A stretch of 64,000 nt of DNA, taken from positions 45,665,054 through 45,729,053 of the forward strand of contig CM069593.1 of the NCBI GenBank assembly GCA_035771175.1, written 5' to 3'. Shown here piece after piece: positions 24,660 through 34,500 of the stretch. Within the stretch, counting starts at the first letter, position 1, and the number at the start of each line of letters is the position of its first letter. The translations under genes and the position numbers were made by a program. The stretch comes from Paratinospora sagittata (lineage: Eukaryota; Streptophyta; Magnoliopsida; Ranunculales; Menispermaceae). The notes beneath the pieces are model-generated. The model was not told the origin of the DNA. It searched no databases and saw only the letters and a program-made list of their open reading frames with translations.

Positions 24660-24661
<2 letters not shown>

Positions 24662-24704
<43 letters not shown>
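24662..24704 (+). repeat. (TA)n microsatellite inside the viral relic
   Basis: An uninterrupted AT run of about 43 bases. It is a post-integration expansion within a formerly coding region. Confidence 0.95.
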
Positions 24705-24706
<2 letters not shown>

Positions 24707-25229
24707 TCTTGAGTTCTGGTTCTGCTTAATGGTCTGGATCTCAGTTATCCAAAAGGATAATGGAGCAAATAACTGCAGACAATCTTTGATCCGTGGAGGA
24801 AGAGGAGATTGGACTTCTCGAAGAATTTTGGTATGAGGGAAGGTGATAGCAATCCTGTATAAACAGGAAACAGACCAAATGTACCAGTAAAGGTTATTAG
24901 TGAGAATGGGCCTAAGATGGAAGATGAACAGGTATGGGTAGGCCTGGTGAAATGGATTTCCATATTGAAGTTGATCAGAAAAATTCATAATGTGTTTGTG
25001 GGTAAAGTAAAATATTTTGGACTGGGCCAATAATTTTACTTCATGAGCAGTTTTTGGTTCTGGGATGTCTGGTGGAACAGTAATGGTACAAATTAGTGGA
25101 ATTGGTCCAGAAGGAAGATGAAAATTAATGGGCTTGGACCTGGTAATGAGCTTGGGTTGTAGTAACAGTGGAAGGCTTGAGAAATTGGTTAATAGTGAAA
25201 TTGGAGAAACAATTTTGGACTTTTGGATT

Positions 25230-25620
25230 GGACGGATAAGAAAATCTGCAAAGACATTCTTAGTTTCTTTGATGTGTTTGACAGTGAAGTCAAATTGGGT
25301 GAACCATTCTTGTAGCCTTAACAGTTGTAGAGGAGGAACAAGTTTGTTCTTGAAGTCCAACATTTTTGGGAAGGCTGAATTGTCCTCTGGATTTCAAACT
25401 TAACGGGCCAGAGGAAAAAGACAAATTTCTGTATACCATATTTTACTGCAAGAATTTCTTTGATTGTAATATGGTAATGGAGTTCTGCTTGAGAAAATAC
25501 GCCACTCTGATATCCACAAATGTGGTGTTGCATCATTACCCAAATAATGATCTGAAGCATCGGTCTGAAGGATGATTTGTCCAGTAGATGGAATCACCAA
25601 TGGTGGTGGATTCTGACAAA
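25230..25620 (-). pseudogene. Viral relic: RNase H domain, broken
   Basis: Minus-strand pieces with the first catalytic Asp in 'ILQTDASDHYLG', the Glu in 'ITIKEILAVKYGIQKF', and a C-terminal 'FTVKHIKETKNVFADFL' segment holding the conserved Asp-rich end. These match the RNase H of caulimovirids and Ty3-type elements. At least one frame change lies between them (about 25370-25400). Confidence 0.85.
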
Positions 25621-25639
25621 TTTCTTTCAGATGTTGAAC

Positions 25640-26710
25640 TGCCTATGTATGGGATGATTGCCAAGGTGGAGGATTCTTCTTGAGTAATGCAGATAGCGCT
25701 GAAGTATGCTGAGATACTTTTGGTAAGAAGATCCGCAAATAATTGACTATTACAAGGAATTGCTGTAGCTATTGTCTGGTAAGATTTTCAGCAGGGAACT
25801 TTAGAAGTTCAATAGCAATGTGTGGACCAAGTTGATAAACACCATTGAATATTTTCATGCCGAGGAAGTCAATTTCAGAAGTATTAAGCACACTTTTCTT
25901 TTTAGAGAGCATTATACCAGCTACATCTGTGATATCCAGAAACTGATGGAGGAGTTGATGATGTTCTTCTTCAGTTTTGGAGAACAAGAGAATATCATTG
26001 ATGTATATTAATGCAGTGGACAACAAGGGAGCATAAATACATGTCATTGCTTTCTGAAATAAGGAAGGTGCAACCTTAAGACCAAAAGGCATGACTATCC
26101 ATTGATAATGTGCATTTGGAATGCAGAATGTTGTTTTAGGACGGTCATCCGGATGAATTCCTAGTTGCCAGAAAATAGCTTTGAGATCAAACTTGTTGTA
26201 GATTGTTAATCCAGCAAGGAGTGTTAGCTGAGATGAGATTTTTGGCAGAGGGAATTTGTCATCTGTGAGGAACATATTAAGAGGTCGGTAATTGATTACC
26301 AATCTCTTTTTTTCGCGTCTTTGTTCTGCACGTTTGTTGATGTAGAATGCTTGTCATGCCCAATCATAGGTAGTTGGTTCAATCAGACCTTAGGCAGTAA
26401 GTTCTGCACATTCTTGCCTGGCAAGCTGAAGTTCATCAGGAGGCATTCCTGGATGGATAGCTTTAGTTGGATTAAGATCTTCATTCTTTTTGAAAGGAAA
26501 GCGGACAAAATAAGTAGGGTTCTTCCATAGAGGATGAGGATTTTGAAAATCCTTGTGAGAATCAGTAAATGATCTTTTAACTTGGACTGGAGATCATCTG
26601 GATTCTGTATTGCATACATCTTTGGAACTGATGTATATGGAAGAAATTGTTGACGGAATTGTATACCATGGGGTAGTATACGTAACTTAGTCAAAGCGTA
26701 AATGTCCACG
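25640..26710 (-). pseudogene. Viral relic: reverse transcriptase with a damaged active site
   Basis: The core lies at 26302-25769 on the minus strand. It shows 'VINYRPLN', the motif A region 'YNKFDLKAIFWQLGI', the 'MPFGLKVAPSLFQKAM' segment, and the catalytic box, which reads Y-I-N-D instead of Y-I-D-D (about 26001-26012). The first Asp of the metal-binding pair is therefore lost. The N-terminal part (26709-26383) is in another frame, with a stop near 26387. The RT is not functional as written. Confidence 0.9.
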
Positions 26711-26739
26711 CCGATAAGAATATCTTTGTCAGGAAGATC

Positions 26740-26990
26740 ACAACCAATAATGTGCGTCTAGATTATGTAATCTGGGAAGAATTTGATTCCAATTTTTGAA
26801 CTGGTAATGAGATTAGTCTGGAAAATCTCATTGTTGGCAGCTTTAAACAGTTCTTTGTGTGGTGTCCAACATTTAGGTGGAAGGATTCTTGGATTCATCA
26901 TGCTTTTGAAAGCTCCAGTGTCAAAATAAGCAATCACAGAAATGAGATTATCATATTCGTCTGCAAAATGGATATGAGAGCATATGGCAT
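26740..26990 (-). pseudogene. Viral relic: retropepsin-like aspartic protease
   Basis: Minus-strand 'AYFDTGAFKSM', with the DTGA signature at 26911-26922, sits between the CCHC knuckle and the RT, the standard caulimovirid position. The downstream text ends at a stop near 26760. The partner motif and C-terminal part are degraded. Confidence 0.8.
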
Positions 26991-27169
26991 TGAATGAGTA
27001 ACCTTGGATGTTGGAAATGAGTGGGAAATCATACCCATAAAAGCATCATCTGCATCATCATCAGAAGTTATCAGAGGAGAATCAATGTCAGAGTCGGATA
27101 TTTCAGCTGCTTGATAGGCAAAGATTGTTTCTTTATCAAGTGAATCCTGTTATGAGAAAACAGATTCAA

Positions 27170-28655
27170 TATCTTGATCAGGAGATAAAGAATAAAATTG
27201 TTGAATATGATGAATGAGATGCTGACTATTTTTCTTCTTAGGACATTGTTTAGCAAAATGGCCTGGTTTTTTGCAGATGTAGCAGGTAGCTTGCTTTGGT
27301 GAGGAAGATCATTTTCTTTTAAAATATCGTATTCTCTTTTACTTTTTAGAGAATCTCTTGGAGTACCATGGAGAATGCTTTTTATGACGAAACTTCTTCT
27401 TCTTGGAGTATTTTGAGAAATATTTTTTCTTTTCTTTGCAAAGGCATTTCTTTGTATCCTTACAGCCAATTTCTAAGTAATTCTTTCGGCAAGCTTGGGA
27501 GAAATCAACAGAAGGGTCTTTCATTTCCTTCCATAATTTTCGAATTTCACATAATTTATCAATGGTTGTAGTGAGGAACTGGAAAATCTCAGCAAAAGAG
27601 ATTTGTTCCATTGGTCTGTCAGTTGCAAGAATAAGACGATTGATTTATGCATGTGTCTCTTCTGGAAGAGAAGCAATATATGTATACTTGAGATCAGGCT
27701 TGTTGATTCCACTGAGTAAGTGGAAACGAAGGATCATATGGGAGAAGTGTTTTTGTAACTTCTTTCGATCAGGATAACAACACTTCATGGTGAAGAATTC
27801 TTGTTTGTACTATTTTTCAACAAGAGATATATCTCCAACGAATTCTTTGAGCATGACGTTGTAGACATTAAAAATAGTAGATTGAATGAGTTGAAGAATT
27901 CTATATTCACCAAGGCTAAGGAGCCAATCTCGAAGGAGACCAGTGCATCTAGAGAAGAAATCTTTGATTATGTCTTCAGCTGTTTTGCCTGATAATTGCT
28001 GATTATCCATCCATGCACACCATGTGGATAATTTAACTTTCCATTGGTCAACTGGGACATTATCAAGACTGAACCATGGACCAAAATTATGCTGGAATGT
28101 TGCTGGAGTTGTTCTGGGAGGTTCAAGAAATGGATCTTCTGTATCTGACAGGATTTCAGATATACCAGGTTCATTTCTTTGAGATGAAGTTGGATCATCT
28201 GCCATATGAATATCATCAATATGGGAAATATCCATATAGTTGTGTTCATCATCAGTCTGGTTTGAAATATCTGAAGAATATTCATTTGAGTCAGAAATAT
28301 CAGATATGTCAAGAAACTGCATATTATCATGAGGCACATTAGAGTGAGGAACAACAGTATCCTGGGTAACCAAGTGGTCAAGGAATTGGACTAAAGGTTG
28401 GATAGGGTTAGAAGGTGGAGGATCACTTGGTGGTAATGTGGTGATGGGTTGTGCAGGTAAAGTTTCAAATGGAGGTGGTGCATATGTACGTGATTCATGA
28501 AGTTCAAAGTCCATAGGGGCTTTACCTTTGGCTGCACGACCATATGAAGGACGAGGACCTCTGGGTGGAGGTTCAAAAGTAGGTATGTTTGGAAATGGCG
28601 ATGGATTTTTTCGGAAAATGGTAGAGAATAAGAAAGGAGTAGGTTCTGTTGGTGT
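27170..28655 (-). pseudogene. Viral relic: coat-protein-like region with zinc knuckle, broken
   Basis: The minus-strand ORF 28514-27810 begins Pro-rich, passes a strongly acidic stretch (many D, S and E around 28330-28150), then a region with 'WKVKLSTWCAWMDNQQL'. After a frame break, a Lys-rich basic segment (27611-27339) leads to a CX2CX4HX4C zinc knuckle at 27243-27284. An acidic region, basic tail and CCHC box are the usual order in caulimovirid coat proteins, where the knuckle binds pregenomic RNA. Several stops are present. Confidence 0.78.
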
Positions 28656-28659
28656 ATGA

Positions 28660-28919
28660 TGTCACGCCTGGGTTGCACACAGTGCCCCCTACCCAGGGTG
28701 ATGAGTACCCCCGCAGGGCATACTCCATCCATTACGATCCATAATATTGTTATACCTCAATACACAGCCCGCACACATCGTCTAGTATCCCCGAGGTTTT
28801 TTGTCCACAAAGGGGGCCTCCCCCCAAGTCGAACTCGCAACCTCCCCTTAAGGAGTTAGAATCCGCACTTGGAGTAGCCACTGAACCAATGGGGCACTGT
28901 GTGCATCCCAGGCGTGACA
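28660..28919 (-). mobile_element. 260 bp element with 29 bp terminal inverted repeats and a tRNA-like Pol III promoter
   Basis: The ends 28660-28688 and 28891-28919 are inverted repeats of 29 bp with one mismatch, starting TGTCACGCCTGGG. On the minus strand an A-box-like TGGTTCAGTGG (about 28881-28891) and a B-box-like GAGTTCGACTTG (about 28825-28837) lie about 50 bp apart, as in tRNA-derived SINEs. It is much GC-richer than its surroundings and interrupts the viral reading. No target duplication was seen. It could be a MITE that captured a tRNA/SINE head, or a SINE family with inverted ends. Confidence 0.75.
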
Positions 28920-29245
28920 AAAAAGCCTATAGTTCTGTAAGGATCTGCTGGTGGTTTCTTAGTCTTTTGAAGATTAGCCTCAACAAATGAAAGTTGTTGC
29001 TTCAACTGTCTGATTTCAGCCTCATACTGCATAAATTCAGGACCAAAATATTTATTCTCTAGATAATACCGCAAGGTAGCATCAAGCTTATGTATTTTCT
29101 CACGTATCTCCTAATAATACTATTGAACTATGGCTGCTTGTGCATCAGTCTTATTTGCAAGACTGGTAGTGGCATAAGATATGCTTGTAAGTTGATGATC
29201 TATCTTTTGCAGATAATGATTCTGAACTAAAGCATTCTTTGTTTG
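28920..29245 (-). pseudogene. Viral relic: spacer with coiled-coil segment between movement and coat regions
   Basis: The minus strand encodes a short helix-forming, charged stretch at 29074-28920 (heptad-like 'AEIRQLKQQLSFVEANLQ') after several stops. Caulimovirids often carry a virion-associated or coiled-coil part near here. It is only a fragment. Confidence 0.5.
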
Positions 29246-30520
29246 CTAGTTTAGTACTTCTTCAGGTTGAGAAATAGGCTTGGTTGAGCCATCTAGCCTT
29301 ACTTCAGTTGGAACTGAAAAATGTTTGGCTGTTGTCTGATGGTGTGGATCAGATACACGTTGCAGAGGTGAAAAATCCTGATCATACTGGTTGACAGGAA
29401 AACATGGTTGAACCATTGCTGCTGCAGGAGGAGTAGGAGGAGCAGGAGGTTCGTTTTGAGGATGTATGACATCCTGTTTGCATGAAGTATAATACCTTTG
29501 AGGTTGTGGTTCAAACTGTGAAGGAGGTACATCAAAAATCCATTCTTCAATATCATCTTCTGAGAGATCATTATGGCATGAGCAGTCAGGATGACACATA
29601 GCAGGATTACAATCCCAAATAAAATGATCATCTACATGTGAATGATAAACAGGGAACCCCGAAGTCTGGAAAGAATGAACAGGGGGTCTGTCTTTGTGGT
29701 ACTTGTAGACTGGCTGTATCATTAAAGAATGATGAACTGGGAGATTATTCTGTATTGTATGGCTTGGAAGCTCAAAACTGATTTTAACCGAACCATCACG
29801 TTGTTTTGCAAGTCGAGGACTTTCATTAGTAACAACAGGTTCATTGTGCTTGATAAATTTTTCATAATTAGTGAACCAGGCAGTAGGAATGAGCTGATAG
29901 AGATCTTGTCGTGGTATTTGCCTAGGGATCTGCACAATAGTTGAAACCTCATTATCATTAACAAAATCCATAATCGTACCGTGAGGTTTGTATGTTTTGA
30001 GATGGATTGCATGATCTTGCAATCTGAAAGCCATTTGATGATGAAGAGTAGCAAGGATTCCTTCAGCTTTGTGTTTAGCACCAGAGAATTGGATTTGTAC
30101 TTTGAATCTGGTAGGCAGAGTAGGATCATTTAAACAGACGTTGAAGTCTGGGGCTATGGTGAAGACCATGGAGCCATGACTGACTGTTGTAATGACCGTA
30201 CCGATGCAAGCATATTCATACTCTAGCAGATTCGTATCAAGAAGAGCAACACGAGCAAATAGAGGTATGTCACCTCGACCATGATATGAGAGAACCAGAC
30301 GGATGGCACCAAAGTGAAAGTGAGTGTATCCATTGGATGACCAGTAACGTATGAAATCTGGATCAAACTCAAGAGTGACATATTGTTCTTGATGCGTTGA
30401 CTCTCACTGACAGTTTGCTAAGGCTGTACTCTGAACATATTCTTTGATGGGAGGAGACTTTTTAGAAATTAAAGTTTTAACAGACTTGGTAAAAGAAGGA
30501 CGACGCTTATTAAACATAGA
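29246..30520 (-). pseudogene. Viral relic: 30K-superfamily movement protein, one internal stop
   Basis: Minus-strand reading with 'VLSYHGRGDIPLFARVALL' followed by a 'YEYACIGTV' segment and 'FTIAPDFNVCLNDP', matching the core of caulimovirid cell-to-cell movement proteins. The Asp-containing LxD/PDF region is present. An in-frame TGA (complement of 30404-30406) lies upstream of the core. The main open part runs to about 29246 and carries a Pro-rich, Cys/His-containing tail (C-x3-C-x3-C-x-C near 29590-29570). Confidence 0.88.
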
Positions 30521-30630
30521 ATAGAGATTCAGTAAAGGAGCTATGGTCTCATCTATCTTATTATCATCGAGTTCTCAGCCTGTCTTCTTTTACATCTAGT
30601 AACTTTCACACTTAAACGTTTACAAAATTT

Positions 30631-31051
30631 TTTATCCTTGTGCGATTTTTTTTTATTTTCTTAAAAAGGTATTATCCACTTTGTTCTTATTTTTATTATT
30701 ATTATTTAATAGTGAATGACGCATCTTGAAGAAATCTGAAACACAAAATCTGAAAAGTTTAAAAAAAGAAGTGAATGGTTATAAAAATTATCTGGAACAA
30801 ACGCCATTTACTTTGCTAAAAAAAAAAATTGTACAAGGTTAATTTTTTGTGCGATTTCCGTTGGTTTAAATTTTGTAGAGACGTCATCCACATTAAATTC
30901 TTTTTTGTTAAATAAAATATCTGAAAACTATTGTTAAATAAAAAAAATCTAAAATAAAGTTAAAAAAAAGAAGTGAGCAACTATTAAAAAAATTTAAAAC
31001 AAAGTGGACGATACCTCTTTAAGAAAAATGAAAAAATCACAAAAGAATAAA
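30631..31051. mobile_element. MITE-like element with inverted arms upstream of SWC2
   Basis: The left arm (30631-30686) and the right arm (about 31000-31051) are inverted copies of about 52 bp, for example aaggtattatccactttgt against acaaagtggacgatacct. A cttgtgcgattt word occurs at both ends, and a related one inside. No ORF; the superfamily is not assigned. Confidence 0.65.
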
Positions 31052-31529
31052 AATCCTTGTGCGATTTCTGAAATAAATGAATGAAACACTAAAAAAAAAG
31101 AGAATGTCGGAGAGATGACACTTGAGATACAAGAGTTTCCTTTTTTTTTTTTTTTTTTTTGGAACTGTGAATTTTTTATATTTTGATTTTATTGATTTAT
31201 TTATTTATTTATTTTTTGTTGATGGTGCCATTTTTTTTGTTTCATATTTTTTTAATAATTGTTTGTTTTATTTAAATATTACTTAATTTTAGATATACTA
31301 TGTTTTAGATGACTTTTTGTATAAAAATAATAATCATGCCCAAAAAAATCCCACTTTGCTCTCTTTGTTTCTGATCTTGCCAGTTGCCACCACCCGTCGC
31401 GTCTAACGTCTTAAGTTAAAATTCCCATTTTCATCAGAGCAGAGCGAATAAACTGAAAACGAAGAAGAAGAAGAAGAAGAAAATAGTAAGTCGCGACGAC
31501 GGCACTCGACGCAACACAGAGCAACAATC
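31052..31529 (+). promoter_or_regulatory. Promoter and 5' UTR region of SWC2
   Basis: Includes a poly-T run at about 31140-31160 and AT-rich sequence, then a GAA-rich leader (about 31456-31480) just before the ATG. No certain TATA box. Confidence 0.4.
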
Positions 31530-34500
31530 ATGGCTTCCTCCAAAGAACAAGAGCCTGTTTTTCTCCAACGTTCTTCCCGATTAACCAGAGGCAAACGGTA
31601 CTTTCTTCCTTTCTTTTTCTTTTTCGTTCGATTACCCAAATAATCACAAACAAGTGAAGATCAAGCGGTTTCACAAACTTGTTCATTTCAGAATGTCAGA
31701 GTAAAAGCCCTAATTATATTCATGTGAAAAAATAAAAATAAAAAAATATGATGTTCCTGAACCGAAGATAAATGGAATGGAAATTAATATCTGTTATTCG
31801 TTGTTGTTGCTGGCATATGACTTGTAATAGGATGAGCAAGTTGCTCGACGAGGAGGTTGAAGAGGACGAGCAGTTCTGGAATCAGGATGCTCTTAAAGAG
31901 GTTTTTCATTTCCAAGCTTTTCGGGATTTTATTATGTCAATGCCCGTTTAACGTAATGCGATGTTTATTTAATATGAGGATATGTAGACACGTGATCCTC
32001 CTATAAATTCATTGTGTTGCTATGAATTCCATTGTGTTGCTGTGAAACAAGAAAGACAATTTGGAAAACGACTTTTTATTGTTTTCTGAAAACATGTTGT
32101 TTTCTTAGTAAATTTCTCAAATAACTGTTTTCAAATATTACTTCCCCAAATGTATTTTCTTTGTTTTCGGATTTTTGGATATAGAAAATTATATTGCATC
32201 AAAAACCAAATAGAATTCTCTTTGGGACAGTAAATATGATCATAAGGCCTACCTAAAAATGAATTATATGTGAAACATATTGAAGACAGTTTACCCGTGA
32301 TATTCTGAATTATATTGGATTTGTGCCCTTGGGAGGCATTTCATGCCAGAACCTGTCTCCTGTGAAAGTTTCTGGTTGAGTTGTGAGTATCACCATTCGT
32401 TTTACTTGGTAAAGGAGTTTACCTTGGTTTTAGTTTTCTTTTAGTAGTGTAATGAGTGACCTATTAACAATCTAGGGTAATAATAATGATAGAGGAAGAC
32501 TTAAAATAACATGGATAGAAATAATTAAGAAAAATATAACTACTTGTAAGTTAAATGTCGACTTAGCCCTTAATAGAGCAGAGTGGAGGAAGCGGATTCA
32601 TGTAGCTGAACCCATGTAGTTGGCAAAAGGCTTTGTTGAGTTGAGTTGAATGTAGTGTGTAATGAGACTTTTCTACCGTTGTTATCTCTTGAGCGAGTGT
32701 GCTCTAAGAATATTGAAAGCAGTGTGTTATATCTGCCACTTTTCTCTCACTGGTTGAGGTTCTTGATGATAAGGGTCAAGTAATTGATCAATTCCATTAG
32801 AATATAATGGCAATGGTCTTCCTAGAAGGTTTTGATTTTGTTGGAAGTATTAATTGTCTGTGCAGACCTTTTTTCCCCTAAATTGGATTTTCTTTTTGTT
32901 CTTTTCCTGATATATGGCGATCTCTTTCAGGAAGAAAATGATGTAAATTATGAAGAAGAAACAGAGGTTGCTGATGTGTTTGATAGCGACTTTGAGGAAG
33001 ATGTATGTTGCAGTTTCTTTATGGTGTCCATTTTTTAGACCTTGAAGTATTAATCACTTGCTTTATCTAAGGGACTTCATTTCAGTGTCTATCTATATTG
33101 GAATATGTGATTGTGTCTATCAAAGTGTCAATGTACATTTCATATTTTGACTTCATCAGGAATCCGAACAAGATGAAGAAGTGGAAGATGATGATGGCAG
33201 GTATGGTTCATATTTGTGTTTTGTCAAGGAAGTTTCATTTTGGGTGTTCATCAAGATCGTGGGTTTTTTTTTTTGCAGGGAACGGAAGAAAAGGCGATTG
33301 ATATATCCAGGAAAGCCTGCGACAAAGAAGAAAAACAAAAAGGTTCTTCCAAAACTAGAAAAAGATCCTACAGATGAAAAGTCTTCTCATTCACAAGAAC
33401 CTAGCCCACCCGAACAACAAGATGTCCCTGACGAATTAGAAGGTGAAAGAACAGTGAGAAAGTCTACAAGAACTTCTGTCATTGTGAGACAAGCAGAAAG
33501 AGATGCAATACGTGCAGCTTTGCAAGCAACCATGAAGGTTGTTCTTGAATACATAAACCTATGTGTTACATCACCATGCTTTACACCTTTCTATTGCATT
33601 GCTTTCTTTCTATTTGCATGTCGTGTAGAGGACTCCATACAACTTTTACTGTTGTGTCTAGGCCCACCTTTCTATATGACCAATACTGCCAACTTTTGAG
33701 AGGAGGTTATGGAAGAGCATTCTATGTTACCCTATAACATCCATCTTGTGCTATACTCAACATCACAGAGTATAAGTTCAAAAGTTGTTATTTATTTACA
33801 AAGAAATCAGCTATTCCTTAAAAGTAAATCAACAATTTCTTAAATTCAAAACTGCAGATTGTTGCGAGTATTAATCTTCCTATGAGCCACTAACCAACCT
33901 AGAGCACAAACTTTAAAGGGAACTCTAGACTTCCATATAAAGGAGCGTTCTATAGTCATCTCATGATTGTCTCTTTAGTACTAATGCTATCCATCTAATG
34001 CTTAAAATCAGATTGCTAGCTCTTGGGTATTTGCATCTGGCTGGAATTCCAGGTTTTCTCTTTCGGATTGGATTCTAGGATGAGATAGGTGTTGACATGG
34101 CTGAATTGTCATCTAAAATGCTCACTGCGGTGAGGGTGGGAAATTAAGTTGTTGGAGAGGTGCCCCATAGGTGCATCTGAATATACTGTATTTGTACTTA
34201 TAACATTTTTATTCAATAAATTCATAGCTTTGTTTCTTCTCAAAAAAAAGAAAAAGAAAAAGAAAATACAATCAGAACTCCAATAAGCATCTGTACTTTC
34301 ATCCACCGTCCTAATCTTATTGATCAACTTTTCTCTCATTACGTTTGATTGAATTGAGATGATATAAATAACGATAAGGTTTCTCTTGGTTATTAATTTT
34401 GATCATTCTCCTATTTCTAGTCTTTATTTTTTTTAAAATTACATTCAATATTTCCTTTTTTTTCAATTTGTCTTATTTTAAATCATTGATTCTAAAGCAA

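Larger units (their letters stand above)
23378..25230 (-). pseudogene. Viral relic: region downstream of RNase H (possible second ORF), broken
   Basis: Minus-strand reading continues past RNase H through several overlapping pieces (about 25230-24452, 24464-24237, 24232-23927, 23746-23378). They are rich in Ser, Pro and Thr, and I recognise no domain. Some caulimovirids, including florendoviruses, have an extra ORF of unknown function after the polyprotein, and this may be its remains. The piece is interrupted by a (TA)n microsatellite at 24662-24704. Confidence 0.5.
23330..30600 (-). mobile_element. Endogenous caulimovirid (plant pararetrovirus) relic, about 7.3 kb
   Basis: Minus-strand remains of a Caulimoviridae genome. 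The domain order, 5' to 3', is 30K-type movement protein, spacer with a coiled-coil segment, coat-like region with CCHC knuckle, aspartic protease, RT, RNase H, a further low-complexity coding stretch, then a TATA box. The length is close to one viral genome (7-8 kb). Having all domains on one colinear stretch fits Petuvirus- or Florendovirus-like viruses and does not exclude Badnavirus-like ones; I cannot fix the genus. Many stops and frame changes, an inserted TIR element (28660-28919) and a (TA)n run break it. I saw no integrase domain, as expected for accidental integration. Both outer limits are approximate. Confidence 0.88.
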
